64,000 nucleotides of DNA, taken from Paludibacteraceae bacterium. GTDB taxonomy: Bacteria; Bacteroidota; Bacteroidia; Bacteroidales; Paludibacteraceae. Below are positions 51,485-60,952 of the stretch, one piece after another. Made by a program: the position numbers and the translations under genes. The notes beneath the pieces are model-generated. The model did no database searches and had not been told where the DNA came from. It worked only from the letters and a program-made list of their open reading frames with translations. The stretch lies in contig JAFRNH010000041.1 of NCBI GenBank assembly GCA_017430235.1, positions 35,634 through 99,633 of the forward strand. The letters run 5' to 3'. Each line of letters opens with the position of its first letter. Within the stretch, counting starts at the first letter, position 1.

Positions 51485-51991
51485 TTATAGTTCCTTGATT
51501 TCTTCAATTGTCAGTCCTGTAATCTCAGCAATATCGTTTGCATTGAACCCTTTGGACTTCATCTTGTGAGCATTCTCTATATTTGTCTTACGTTCAACGT
51601 CTTCTGTGTCTTCGAAATCATCGGGTGCAGATTGCCATTCATCCCAATTGGTCTCGGCAAGATAGCGTTTCATCTGCTGACGTAGGGGTTGCATGTCATT
51701 GATAGCAGTGTCGAACAGTGTTTCTGATACAATATTGGCATAGTCATGCACCAAAACGTGACGCATGCCCTGTACAATTTTCCATGGTGTCTCGGGGTGA
51801 GCCTTCTTGAACGCTTTAGTCAGCATGTAGGCTGCTTCACCCACGATTTCAACGTTTTTTATCACCGAATAGTAGGTGCGCTTGTCTGCTATAAACTGTT
51901 CCAGTGTATATCCCTCGACAAGTGTCGACACATTATTGGAATATTCAATAATATCCTCTATACGTCCTTTATCCCTAGCTTTTTCTCTCAT
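51485..51991 (-). CDS. HepT-like HEPN toxin
   Basis: 168 residues. The HEPN motif R-x4-H-x-Y is present as RHVLVHDY (Arg77, His82, Tyr84) after an EAAYMLTKAF helix. HepT is an RNase inhibited by its partner MntA, which AMPylates the Tyr. The C-terminal 30 residues (HKMKSKGFNANDIAEITGLTIEEIKEL) are an added helix-turn-helix-like tail common in Bacteroidetes. It overlaps the nucleotidyltransferase gene by 17 bp. Confidence 0.85.
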   Translation of the reverse strand: MREKARDKGRIEDIIEYSNNVSTLVEGYTLEQFIADKRTYYSVIKNVEIVGEAAYMLTKAFKKAHPETPWKIVQGMRHVLVHDYANIVSETLFDTAINDMQPLRQQMKRYLAETNWDEWQSAPDDFEDTEDVERKTNIENAHKMKSKGFNANDIAEITGLTIEEIKEL

Positions 51992-52277
51992 AAATCAGTA
52001 TCTTGTCACGATTAGCAGTTTCTGCGGCATATGGACGAAGGGAGCCTTCCTCCACCAAATCGACATCACGTCCTAATAATTCTTGCAAGTCCATCAACAT
52101 CCCTCCATGAGTAAAGAGCGTGAAAGGTTTGCCCGAACGGTCAGGGACAAAAAGAATATCCACATCACTCTTCGGCGTCTCTTCGCCACGGGCGAAAGAG
52201 CCGAAAAGCCATGCTTTCAGGACGGGTTGCGTCTTGAAATAGTCGGCTATTACTTGTTGCATCGCTTGGGTACTCAT
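51975..52277 (-). CDS. MntA-like minimal nucleotidyltransferase antitoxin
   Basis: 100 residues. LFGSFARGEETPKSDVDILF carries the GS (26-27) and the Asp38/Asp40 pair of minimal nucleotidyltransferases. It should AMPylate and neutralise the overlapping HepT toxin. The gene order (antitoxin then toxin) is the normal one. Confidence 0.87.
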   Translation of the reverse strand: MSTQAMQQVIADYFKTQPVLKAWLFGSFARGEETPKSDVDILFVPDRSGKPFTLFTHGGMLMDLQELLGRDVDLVEEGSLRPYAAETANRDKILIYERKS

Positions 52278-52568
52278 ATTCGCATAGTTTAAAATTGGCT
52301 ACAATAATACAAAAAAAATGGAACAAACGATGTAATGTTGGGTGAAATAAATTAAGCTGGGTCCTATAAATTTCAGCTAAAATAATCAGTTTGCCATCCA
52401 TGTACAATCGATGAAAATGGACAAAATGTGAACTTCACAACTTGTACATACACTTTTCCTGTTCTGTCCGTTCCGCCTGTTCTACCGTCTCTATCTTTGC
52501 TTCGTCAACAGGAACGAAAGAAATCCTAAGACAGAAAAAAGATTATTCATTCATTAAAAATAAAGCGT
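52278..52568 (+). promoter_or_regulatory. Intergenic region with -7 box at 52492-52499
   Basis: TATCTTTG (52492-52499) precedes the small secreted protein gene by about 70 bp. Nothing else is recognised in the interval. Confidence 0.5.
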
Positions 52569-52841
52569 ATGAAAAAGATATTATTTACAATCGCATTTAT
52601 GACGATTACTTTTATGGCTAATGCGTTGGAAGCACGCTACTTCTCTGTTAATTTTAACAAAATGGAGTTGAATCAGAACGGAGAGGTCTATGAGTTGGTG
52701 GAGGTTAGCAACAAGGAGCTAGTGCGCGGTCGTGTGGTCACCTATTACTGCATTGACAAAAACTTACGCGCAGTAGCTTTCAAATTGTTGGTGTCAGAAA
52801 AAGGGAAATTCTTGAGGTATAAGAGGTATTGCTTGGGTTGA
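52569..52841 (+). CDS. Small secreted protein, unknown function
   Basis: 90 residues with a clear signal peptide (MKKILFTIAFMTITFMANA). The mature 70 residues form a likely beta-rich domain (EVYELVEVSNKELVRGRVVTYYCIDKNLRAVAFKLLV). I do not recognise the family. The last 35 bp of the gene are echoed at about 52970-53010, a partial duplication. Confidence 0.6.
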   Translation: MKKILFTIAFMTITFMANALEARYFSVNFNKMELNQNGEVYELVEVSNKELVRGRVVTYYCIDKNLRAVAFKLLVSEKGKFLRYKRYCLG

Positions 52842-53165
52842 GGAAAGTAGATTATTATGGGTCGCTACGCGATAAATTATATTTGAGTCGCTTCGCGAGA
52901 AATCTTACAAATCTGTTCAAATCATACAAATCTTTTGTTATCAAGTCCATTTGGGACATATTTGATGGATATTCTTGAGGTATAAGAGGTGTTGTTTTGG
53001 GTGAGAGAAGGTGTTTGTTTCCATGTCAAGTGTTTTAAGGATTTGATAAAAACTGCTGCTTGGGAGAGGAGAATTTAAGAAATATATAGTGTAGAAATGT
53101 GAAAAATCCCCATTGCTTAGTGGCAATGGGGAAATAAACATATAAGGAATTTATTTTATATATGT
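52842..53165. other. Intergenic region with decayed duplicate of the upstream gene end
   Basis: ATTCTTGAGGTATAAGAGGT at 52971 onward repeats the 3-prime end of the small secreted gene at 52811 onward. A terminator at 53107-53132 follows. No gene is seen. Confidence 0.55.
53107..53132 (-). terminator. Terminator of the protease operon
   Basis: TCCCCATTGC (53107-53116) pairs with GCAATGGGGA (53123-53132); on the minus strand a T-run follows. It ends the FRG-protease transcript. Confidence 0.8.
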
Positions 53166-54635
53166 TTAATATACTTTAATGATTGCAATATATGGTGTAT
53201 ACTGTTTTATCATATCTGGAAGATTTTTTGTTTTTGGTTGATTTCCTGTATTTATCTTTATGTTTATTGGAGCAGAATCTATTAAGTTGAGAAGATATGA
53301 ACTTTTTATAGCATATCCTACATTTTCTGCTTCTGGAACACCTGCATTTGTGATACCAACTAGATTCCCATTTTTGTCAAACAAAGCACCTCCACTATTC
53401 CCAGGTTGGATGGCTGCAGATATTTGATAAGTGACAATATCACCTTGATAACCTGTTTTGGAACTTATTATTCCATCTGTGATTTTCACTTCTTTGCCTA
53501 ATGCGGTTGACAGAGGATATCCCATTGTGAAAATAGAGGTTCCAACATCACTTATGTTATTAGATATAGTAAAAGGTGGGGCTTGTAATTTTATTTCTTT
53601 TTCATCCTTGATGCAAAGAAGAGCCAGATCATTGGTTTTGTCAACACATAACACTTTTGCCTTATATGTTTCATATATCCCATCTATTTGCAATGATATT
53701 TCTATATTATTTGCGTTATCAATCACATGATAATTAGTGACAACTATGTTGTTAGAGATGAGTATTCCACTTCCGCATGATTTCATGTTTTGTATAGGAT
53801 CTGAAGATGACACATTTTTTGTATTTTTTTCGTCTCCTTTAGAAGGGTATATTTTTAGGTATTTATAGGAATATGTTTGGTCATATGATTGTGTTATGAC
53901 TTCTAGAATTCTATCCGTTATCGTTGCTATACAATTTTGTCTAACATGTGCATAATCGTAATATTCTGCATCATAAGTATTCCCTTCTATATGATTTAGT
54001 TTTATTTTAAGATCTCCTATATTCCATTTCGCATTGTCTGTTTGTATAATTACGCCATAATATTCTCCATTCTCTTTTAAGATTGCAAATCTATAAAAAT
54101 CACCATCATTGGAAATGTTTTTGTATATACCTTCAATGGCGGATATTCCTCCCTTTTTCAAATATGATTTAATACTATCTTCACTTAAATTACGAACAGA
54201 AATTTCTTTGCCAATACCTTTGTCTTCAGGAGGTGTGAATTTATAATTTAGTTTTTTTATGTTTGCGAATATTTCTTTCGAAGCTTTTCGCATATCACCT
54301 TTTGCGCTAAATGTAATTCCTTCACCTGATGTGCTATGAACTATGGTTCCTCTTGGATTAGTTAATGTAAGTACTAATGTGCTCTTAGCTCCATATACAA
54401 TATGACAGGCATAAGTAGCTGTTAGCACATATGATTTCTCTGCGTTGTCCATTTCTTCAACATCTGTTGATGATAGAATCGAAAATCCAATACTACTAAA
54501 AAATTCCTTAATCTTTGTTTCAATGTCATATAAATCCCCCTGTTCAACTACATATAAATATTTATAGTTGTTTATTTTATGTGCATTGACAGATAATGTC
54601 AGGAATAAGAATGCAATTGTAATAAAATGTTTCAT
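53166..54635 (-). CDS. Secreted trypsin-like serine protease with N-terminal unknown domain
   Basis: 489 residues, signal peptide 1-18. Residues 20-270 have no recognised family. The C-terminal half is a DegP/trypsin-like protease with triad His303 (VVTNYHVI), Asp336 (KTNDLALL) and Ser414 (QPGNSGGAL). There is no PDZ domain. The gene follows an FRG-domain gene by 11 bp, so they share an operon. A periplasmic protease next to a cytoplasmic FRG protein is unusual for housekeeping. Confidence 0.85.
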   Translation of the reverse strand: MKHFITIAFLFLTLSVNAHKINNYKYLYVVEQGDLYDIETKIKEFFSSIGFSILSSTDVEEMDNAEKSYVLTATYACHIVYGAKSTLVLTLTNPRGTIVHSTSGEGITFSAKGDMRKASKEIFANIKKLNYKFTPPEDKGIGKEISVRNLSEDSIKSYLKKGGISAIEGIYKNISNDGDFYRFAILKENGEYYGVIIQTDNAKWNIGDLKIKLNHIEGNTYDAEYYDYAHVRQNCIATITDRILEVITQSYDQTYSYKYLKIYPSKGDEKNTKNVSSSDPIQNMKSCGSGILISNNIVVTNYHVIDNANNIEISLQIDGIYETYKAKVLCVDKTNDLALLCIKDEKEIKLQAPPFTISNNISDVGTSIFTMGYPLSTALGKEVKITDGIISSKTGYQGDIVTYQISAAIQPGNSGGALFDKNGNLVGITNAGVPEAENVGYAIKSSYLLNLIDSAPINIKINTGNQPKTKNLPDMIKQYTPYIAIIKVY

Positions 54636-54646
54636 GTGTTTATATT

Positions 54647-55489
54647 TTAAAGTTTATTTTGATAATCTTCCTCTAGTGAAATATTCTTTATCGGATTTCT
54701 CTGATTTTCTTGGATGATTGAATTAATCTTTTCCGGAACTGTTTGGAAAATAGATCCTTCATCAATGCCATATTCTGATAATTCGTTTATTATCTTTTCT
54801 TTGAGGGTTTTAGGAATTACTGCAACGTCATTCATAAAACAATTTCTTAGGGACATATTAGTGTTTTTGTTGTCAATATCTGTAGTTCTAGTTTTATCAT
54901 TTGTTAGTGGTGTTATGAAAAAGGCTCCGCTTTGATGTTCTATTCTTGGGTTGTTGATAGGTGGATATATAAAGATTGGTTCGGAAAAATCTTCTTTTGT
55001 AATTCGTCCTCCTTCATCGGACAGAAATCTCGATATGTTATCATCAAAGAAATACAGATTATATTTAAACAAGTATTTTGCCGTTAATTCAGCCACTGTT
55101 TCATTCTCTGTTTTTTTGTGTCCGTAATATACAATCCCATCATTTTCTATTTCTGTTTTACATGCAAAGAATAATGCAACCAATGGATTAAACGTCACAT
55201 CTAGTAAACGTGTTGGCATTCCATAATGTTGTAAGAATGCAAGTTTGTCCAAATAATATGGATATTCAGACAATTCCTTATATAATTTGAGAGATGCTTG
55301 TTTTAATAAATTTTGTTCATCTGTAGTAGAAAAGTCTTTCCTGAAGGCTCCTGCAATTATATTCCACTCTTTATTGGCTTGACCACGATAAAACTTCTTA
55401 ACATTATTAGGTTTCAAAATTTCTATCCATTTTATATAATCTGCTACATTGAGAATCTTAGTCTCTTTATTTTGATCGTTATTACTCAT
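54647..55489 (-). CDS. FRG-domain protein
   Basis: 280 residues. FRG motifs are KFYRGQANKEWNI and LQHYGMPTRLLDVTFNPLVALFFAC. FRG proteins are common next to phage-defence and toxin genes, but their biochemistry is not settled. It lacks a signal peptide. It leads an operon with the secreted protease. Confidence 0.85.
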   Translation of the reverse strand: MSNNDQNKETKILNVADYIKWIEILKPNNVKKFYRGQANKEWNIIAGAFRKDFSTTDEQNLLKQASLKLYKELSEYPYYLDKLAFLQHYGMPTRLLDVTFNPLVALFFACKTEIENDGIVYYGHKKTENETVAELTAKYLFKYNLYFFDDNISRFLSDEGGRITKEDFSEPIFIYPPINNPRIEHQSGAFFITPLTNDKTRTTDIDNKNTNMSLRNCFMNDVAVIPKTLKEKIINELSEYGIDEGSIFQTVPEKINSIIQENQRNPIKNISLEEDYQNKL

Positions 55490-55560
55490 TTAAAATTTTT
55501 ACATTTTTTCCAGCTAACTCCCATTCCTGGATAGTTCCTATTGCGTTTTACTATATACAT

Positions 55561-55657
55561 AAAAAAAGCGTGGGAATCAGTACTTTGTTACTCGTCCCAC
55601 GGATAGAGGCTCTGGCATCGCCTGTTTGTCGAAACGAGCAACGCCGAAGCCCACGCT
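55561..55657 (-). ncRNA. Candidate structured RNA with alternative stems, ending in U-run
   Basis: On the minus strand AGCGTGGG (55657-55650) can pair with CCCACGCT (55574-55567), which is followed by a T7 run. Inside, CGTGGG (55601-55596) can compete for the same CCCACG strand, and CTCGT/ACGAG gives a further stem. It looks like a terminator with switchable folding, or a small RNA end. No known family was recognised. Confidence 0.5.
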
Positions 55658-56045
55658 GATATGTATATCTACGACAATGTCGGATATTACATACCCATGG
55701 ACGTCATTGTTGCTTTGATGTTTGACAAACGTTTAAGAACTGCCAGATTCCTACCCGTCAAGCTCAAAGCGTCAAGTAACGCCTTCCTATATGTATAGAT
55801 TCTTTTCCCGTTTTCACCATGAAGGTGCACTTTGGTCAAAGAACGCCACAAATATACAATAATTTTTATATCAAAGCCAAATGATTTATGCTTGATATAC
55901 AACCATATTCCCTTCGACTTTTTATGCAATGTCCAACAGATTTTTTAGTGCTTTCCTAATGAGCTGTTAAGTATTCCTTGTTAGTTCATTAGTATGTCAA
56001 TTGTTTTTTCCCCTTCTTTTCATGGATAATAACCAAAAAAAACAA

Positions 56046-56053
56046 TATATTTG
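56046..56053 (+). promoter_or_regulatory. -7 box for the DUF4832-like gene
   Basis: TATATTTG, 27 bp before the start codon. Confidence 0.6.
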
Positions 56054-56079
56054 TATATTATTAACCAACCGACAAGAAT

Positions 56080-57564
56080 ATGAAAAAAACAGTACTCTCT
56101 TTCCTAACTTCCGTAGTGATTGCCTTGAATGGTATGGCTGCTGATTGGACCTCCGTCGCAATCAGTTCGCAAGTGACTCATGTGCAGCCGATGACTGGTT
56201 TGGTCTTGTGGCCCGAAGAGGCATCTGAACAGTTCAGTAAATATGGAGAGGCTCACGCTTTGGAGTTTTCATATGTGGCGCCATGCAAAGTGGTGAAAGA
56301 TGGTGTGGTGGATGGCCCGATAACATACGATTGGAGTTACTTGGAAAATATCTTGAACGATATCAAGAGCCGTAACCATCAGGCGGTCATCCGTTTCTTC
56401 TACGAATACCCTGGTGTGCCAATGGTGGATAATAATCCGGGTACGACAGGTGTCCCTGAATACATAAAGAAATTGTCTGACTATAAAGAGAGTCACAAAG
56501 AGGTGAAAGAGGATGGCTTGACTTACTATGCAAACTGGAATTATGGCGAACTCCAACGCTTCAACAAGGTCTTTTTTGCTGATTTTGCCGAGCGGTATGA
56601 TAATGATCCTCGTATCGCCTTTGTAGAGGTGGGCTTCGGTCATTGGGCTGAATACCATATATATGATGAAAATGGTGTGAAAATAGGTGAGGATGGAAAC
56701 TTCCCAACCAAGGAATATCAAAAAGAGTTCTTCCTGCACCTTTCTTCGGTGATGAAGAATATCCCATGGGCGATTAGTATCGATGCGGCGGATGATGAAT
56801 ATACAGACTTTGCTGATGATAGAGATTTACGGAAGTTGAAGTTCGGTTTGTTTGATGATTCCTTTATGCATGAGGAACATGAAAAGAGTTCGAAGGATGG
56901 ATATAACGAGGAGTGCTGGGAAACAATGGGCAAAGACCGTTGGAAAACGGGTGTGTGCGGAGGTGAGATCAGCTACTATGACGATTCTGATCAGAAGAAT
57001 TTCACCAAAGAGAGTGGCATGTACGGACTTACATGGAAAGATCAGTCGAAAAAATACCATATCACCTTTATGATAGCTAATGACAATCCTTCGTTGAATG
57101 GTTATAAAAATGCCGCTCGTTTCAAGGAGTGCAGCATGATGACGGGCTATCATTTTGTGGTTACGAAATGTGTGACAGATGGTACTCAAACGAAAATCAC
57201 GGTGAAAAACACGGGTGTGGCACCTCTCTACAAGGATGCCTACTTTGCCATTGGTTCAACACGTTCTAAGGAGTCATTGCGTGGATTGTTGCCCGATGCC
57301 TCTATGGAGGTGACCATCGATGCCCCATTGGAATATAGCAATAGCGGACGTGCACTTTCAAATCCTGTGATTGAGAGTGATTTTATACTTGACACGCAAA
57401 CGATTGAATACGATTGCAATACTGAAACGTCTGACCTTCAGGAGGTTGTGCAATTCGATACCGAGGAGGGACAACGATACAACCTATGGGGAGAGAAGGT
57501 CTCCGAAGAGTATCAAGGATGGGTGATTATAAATGGCAAGAAGGTGTTGAATAAGACGAAGTGA
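56080..57564 (+). CDS. Secreted DUF4832/DUF4874-type protein (glycosidase-like)
   Basis: 494 residues, signal peptide 1-20. The region 35-330 has the look of a TIM-barrel glycosidase: GLVLWPEEA, ALEFSYVAPCKVVKDG, AVIRFFYEYPG, FVEVGFGHWAEYH and GVCGGEISYYDD. This matches the DUF4874/DUF4832 pair found in secreted Bacteroidetes and actinobacterial proteins. Residues 355-430 form a beta domain (TKITVKNTGVAPLYKDAYFAIG). Activity is not established for the family. Confidence 0.75.
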   Translation: MKKTVLSFLTSVVIALNGMAADWTSVAISSQVTHVQPMTGLVLWPEEASEQFSKYGEAHALEFSYVAPCKVVKDGVVDGPITYDWSYLENILNDIKSRNHQAVIRFFYEYPGVPMVDNNPGTTGVPEYIKKLSDYKESHKEVKEDGLTYYANWNYGELQRFNKVFFADFAERYDNDPRIAFVEVGFGHWAEYHIYDENGVKIGEDGNFPTKEYQKEFFLHLSSVMKNIPWAISIDAADDEYTDFADDRDLRKLKFGLFDDSFMHEEHEKSSKDGYNEECWETMGKDRWKTGVCGGEISYYDDSDQKNFTKESGMYGLTWKDQSKKYHITFMIANDNPSLNGYKNAARFKECSMMTGYHFVVTKCVTDGTQTKITVKNTGVAPLYKDAYFAIGSTRSKESLRGLLPDASMEVTIDAPLEYSNSGRALSNPVIESDFILDTQTIEYDCNTETSDLQEVVQFDTEEGQRYNLWGEKVSEEYQGWVIINGKKVLNKTK

Positions 57565-57580
57565 TACTATAAAACTCGCC

Positions 57581-58705
57581 TTATACAACCCCATTAGCAT
57601 AGATCTTTAGGAAGATTTGCTCCAAATCGGCTGGGTCTGCTTCTATCTCCAATTTCGCCAATCCTGTTTTCATATATTCGATGAAAGCGGCTTTTTCTTG
57701 TGGCGTGTATTGGTCTTGGTAGCGATTCTCGTGGTTGAGAATGTCCCATGCAATGTAGTTGGTTTTGTATACCTTGTGTTGACTTCTGATGCGGTTGTCA
57801 ATTATCCTACCCAATTCCGTGTATTTGTCGTTTTTCTCTTTTTGATTGCAGAATTCGAGCTCTTCTCTCGTGATAGGAGGAGTGACTGCGATATGCACCT
57901 TTCCTTTGTATTGCTTTATGCCTGTCAGGATGCTGTTTAGATCCTCGTTCTCGCCTTTCACGTATTTTTGAAGTTGTGAAATATATAATTCAGCCGTTTT
58001 GAGGAAGTCGCATGGCTCATACTCGTAAGAGATGGAGATAGGAGTGATGCTTAACTCATCCAGATTGTCTACAAATGGTTGGTCGCTACTTAGCGCAAAC
58101 ATTTTCAAAACGCCCAATTCTGTTTTGTCATTACCATCTTTAGTTCGTCCGTTGCGTTGGGCGATCCAAACGGATTCGCCCTCATCTTTGATGACATGTC
58201 GCATATAGGCGGAGACTTCCAACGATTGCTTGTAGAAATCGCGTATGTTGCCTCCTCTCATGATGCAAAACATCTTGTTCAACTTTCCGATGTTGATGAC
58301 AAGGTTTCCTTTCATCAGATTGCTTCCGAAAGTAATCTGACAGGTGTCGATGCCATTCTCTGCTAACAATACGTCTAAAATAGCTGCATCCAGCACGATG
58401 TCGCGGTGGTTGGCAATGAATATGTGACGCTGTTTGTTGTCTATATTGTCAAACCCATCAAAAGTGACGCCGTCGGTGGTTTTCTCCATAACGCAGCGGA
58501 TGGCTTTGTGCATGACAATCTCCTGAAAATCATCGATGGTTTTGATGGCGGATAAACTCTGTTTGATGAGTTCCATATCGGCTCCCGGCTGGATATAGTT
58601 CACCACCATAGGAAATAGATTGTCGTGTAGGATCGACCGAATTGCTTCGGGAACCTCGGCATTTTTATATGGGCGTATTTGCTCAAAATTAAATGTGTTT
58701 TCCAT
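57581..58705 (-). CDS. Acyltransferase (PlsC/1-acyl-glycerol-phosphate acyltransferase-like)
   Basis: 374 residues. IFIANHRDIVLDAAIL (His100...Asp106) is the acyltransferase motif, here with five rather than four residues between His and Asp, as in many Bacteroidetes homologues. A second conserved block reads MFCIMRGGNIRD. It transfers an acyl chain to a glycerolipid or related acceptor. It is the last gene of an operon with a PaaK-like ligase and a hydrolase. Confidence 0.75.
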   Translation of the reverse strand: MENTFNFEQIRPYKNAEVPEAIRSILHDNLFPMVVNYIQPGADMELIKQSLSAIKTIDDFQEIVMHKAIRCVMEKTTDGVTFDGFDNIDNKQRHIFIANHRDIVLDAAILDVLLAENGIDTCQITFGSNLMKGNLVINIGKLNKMFCIMRGGNIRDFYKQSLEVSAYMRHVIKDEGESVWIAQRNGRTKDGNDKTELGVLKMFALSSDQPFVDNLDELSITPISISYEYEPCDFLKTAELYISQLQKYVKGENEDLNSILTGIKQYKGKVHIAVTPPITREELEFCNQKEKNDKYTELGRIIDNRIRSQHKVYKTNYIAWDILNHENRYQDQYTPQEKAAFIEYMKTGLAKLEIEADPADLEQIFLKIYANGVV

Positions 58706-58731
58706 ACTTGAATCGTTGTTTTTATGTGTTC

Positions 58732-60036
58732 TTAATTTGCTTTTCTACTATCTATGAATTTTGTGGGTTTACGTTTTATCTCAGGCAAAACAATCTTCTG
58801 AATCTCATCGATTGGCTTGAATTTCACGTCGGGTGCCACACGTAACTTTGCACGGAAACGATCTTTCAAATCTTTGATGAGCTCTTCATTAGGATTCTTA
58901 ACGCCGATATAGGTGGTGAGATGGTCCATACCAATCTCGTTGGAGGTTACCTCCACGTAATAGTTCTCCACGTAATCTGCATTATCCAACACATCGAACA
59001 CGGATGCTGGATACAATGTTGTTCCTTTGAATTTGATCATCTGTTTCTTTCTGCCAACGATAGGACTGATACGCATGGAGGTACGTCCGCAACTACACTT
59101 CTCGTAATGGAAGCAAGCCACATCTCCCGTCTTGAATCTGAGCAGTGGCATTCCCTCCACGCCCAATGTGGTGATGGTCAATTCTCCGATCTCTCCTTCT
59201 GCTACAGAATTGCCGTTTTCATCGATTAATTCGCAAATAATCAACTCTGGATGATGGTGTCCTCCCTTGCCTGCTGAGCATTCGCAGAACGAGGTGCTCA
59301 TCTCTGTTGAGGCATAGGTGGAGTATAAATCAATATCCCATTTCTCTTTGATCTTGCTGCCTAAAAGATTGAGCGAGAAATCTTCATTACGCAGGTTCTC
59401 ACCAATACAAACAGCCTTCTTGATACTTGAACTACGATAATCGATACCATGTTCCTCTGCATAACGGATGATGCGAAGAATAAAAGATGGCACACAGATG
59501 ATGGCATCTGGTTTCATGCGACGGATAGTGTCCCACTGCAATTCGGGGATTCCGTTACCCACACGAATCAGTCCGCCGCCCATCATGCGTATACCCAAGC
59601 AATAGGCATAACCTGCCATGAAACGCTTGTCGATGGTGGTCATCAATTGATACACCTCACCAGGATGTCCGCCTGCACCAACAAATGAAATGGCCTCGTT
59701 GTAGGCTAAACGCTGGAGGTCCTTTTCCGTCATGGCAAACGTTGTAGGATCACTAAGCGTGCCAGAAGTCGTTATGTAATCACGAATTTCAGAGGGTTCT
59801 ACACAGAAAAAATCTTTGTTGTGCATTTGTAAATCCTCTTTTGTCGTGAAAGGTATATTGCGTAGGTCTTCGAGTGTCTTGACCTTCTCAATATCAATGC
59901 GATTGTCGGCAAACATCTTTTTGTAAAAAGGTGATTTGGCGTTTAGATATGCCAAAGCTTCACGCATCTTCTCCTCCTGAAATCTCTTGATGACTTCTCT
60001 TGGCTCAAATTCAATGGCTGGTTCAAATTTATTCAT
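58732..60036 (-). CDS. Phenylacetate-CoA-ligase-like adenylating enzyme
   Basis: 434 residues of the PaaK branch of AMP-dependent ligases: YITTSGTLSDPTTFAMT (phosphate loop), DLYSTYASTEMS, and LLRFKTGDVACFHYEKCSCGRTSMRISPIVGRKKQMIKFKG. The C-terminal domain is PaaK-type. It activates an aryl or fatty acid as acyl-CoA or acyl-AMP. Next to a PlsC-like acyltransferase, it could activate an acid for lipid attachment; the acid is unknown. The gap to the upstream hydrolase is 12 bp. Confidence 0.85.
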   Translation of the reverse strand: MNKFEPAIEFEPREVIKRFQEEKMREALAYLNAKSPFYKKMFADNRIDIEKVKTLEDLRNIPFTTKEDLQMHNKDFFCVEPSEIRDYITTSGTLSDPTTFAMTEKDLQRLAYNEAISFVGAGGHPGEVYQLMTTIDKRFMAGYAYCLGIRMMGGGLIRVGNGIPELQWDTIRRMKPDAIICVPSFILRIIRYAEEHGIDYRSSSIKKAVCIGENLRNEDFSLNLLGSKIKEKWDIDLYSTYASTEMSTSFCECSAGKGGHHHPELIICELIDENGNSVAEGEIGELTITTLGVEGMPLLRFKTGDVACFHYEKCSCGRTSMRISPIVGRKKQMIKFKGTTLYPASVFDVLDNADYVENYYVEVTSNEIGMDHLTTYIGVKNPNEELIKDLKDRFRAKLRVAPDVKFKPIDEIQKIVLPEIKRKPTKFIDSRKAN

Positions 60037-60048
60037 GGTGTATAGTAT

Positions 60049-60924
60049 CTAATAGTTCAGTAAATTATTCTGTTTTAACCACTTCTCTAATATGACTCCC
60101 CAATTGTGGGTCTCCTCACTTCTTGTTCGTATCATGCCAAAACCATGACCTCCCTTATTCATCAGATGATACTCGCATGAGATTCCTTTCTCCATCAATG
60201 CTTTGTAGAGCACTTCGCTGTTGCGGTAGTCTACCACATCGTCATCTTTGCATGCCAATAGGAATACAGGTGGCATGTCGGTAGGAATCTGTTTCTCCAT
60301 CGAGAAGTGTTCCTTGTCCTTTTCCGTGTATTTCTTTGTGAGCAAATCCACTCTCGACTTGTGGTGCACTATGCTATCCTGCATCGATACAACGGGATAT
60401 ATGGGACATACAAATGCGGGACGTAATAAGTCATCCGCCACGTCAATTCCTTTTTTCTTGAGGTAATTGTCTTTGTAAAAAGCACCTCCCATGGTCACTA
60501 AGTGTCCACCTGCTGAAAATCCAATGGCTCCGATTGTCTCGATTCCCCACTTCTCAGCATTTTCATGAATAAGCTGCATTGCTCGCTGAAAATCCTCTAT
60601 CATTGCGGGATGATGGTTTCCTCGCATGGATACGCGATAACGTAGCACAACTGCGGTAACCCCCCATTGGTTGAAGTACTCTGCCACCTCTTCTCCTTCA
60701 TTGATGAGCCCAAGGTGATGATAACTTCCTCCCGGACAAATCAATATGCAAGTCTTACTCTTTCCTTGCTCTTGAGATGGATGAAACACTCGCAACTCCG
60801 GACGAACCTCTTTGCGGTCCTTCGGATTGTCCCATAACTTAATCACTTCATAATTCTGTGCGGCAAATGTTGTTACTCCAAGTAATGAAAAAAAAATCGT
60901 TAATGTGAATATCAGTCTTTGCAT
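60049..60924 (-). CDS. Secreted alpha/beta-hydrolase (acetylxylan-esterase-like)
   Basis: 291 residues, signal peptide 1-21. The oxyanion block is CPGGSYHHLG, nucleophile Ser137 lies in GAIGFSAGGH, the acid is in ACKDDDVVDY, and the His is in NKGGHGFGM. This matches secreted carbohydrate esterases of Bacteroidetes. It is first in a three-gene operon; a -7 box TATCTTTG is at 60945-60952 on this strand. Confidence 0.85.
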   Translation of the reverse strand: MQRLIFTLTIFFSLLGVTTFAAQNYEVIKLWDNPKDRKEVRPELRVFHPSQEQGKSKTCILICPGGSYHHLGLINEGEEVAEYFNQWGVTAVVLRYRVSMRGNHHPAMIEDFQRAMQLIHENAEKWGIETIGAIGFSAGGHLVTMGGAFYKDNYLKKKGIDVADDLLRPAFVCPIYPVVSMQDSIVHHKSRVDLLTKKYTEKDKEHFSMEKQIPTDMPPVFLLACKDDDVVDYRNSEVLYKALMEKGISCEYHLMNKGGHGFGMIRTRSEETHNWGVILEKWLKQNNLLNY

Positions 60925-60944
60925 TCTATCTATATTTAGCTTTG

Positions 60945-60952
60945 CAAAGATA
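60945..60952 (-). promoter_or_regulatory. -7 box of the hydrolase-ligase-acyltransferase operon
   Basis: TATCTTTG on the minus strand, 20 bp before the start codon. The rest of the 292-bp gap (60925-61216) shows no other element. Confidence 0.65.

Larger units (their letters stand above)
55490..56079. other. Intergenic region with structured segment
   Basis: 590 bp. A highly structured stretch (55567-55657) is described separately. The remainder contains an 80-codon minus-strand frame without domain or signal, and a TATATTTG box at 56046-56053 for the next gene. Confidence 0.55.

Noticed and set aside
55687-55929. 80-codon minus-strand ORF
   Set aside because: No domain, signal peptide or conserved feature is visible, and the composition looks like non-coding DNA. 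Kept only as part of the intergenic description.
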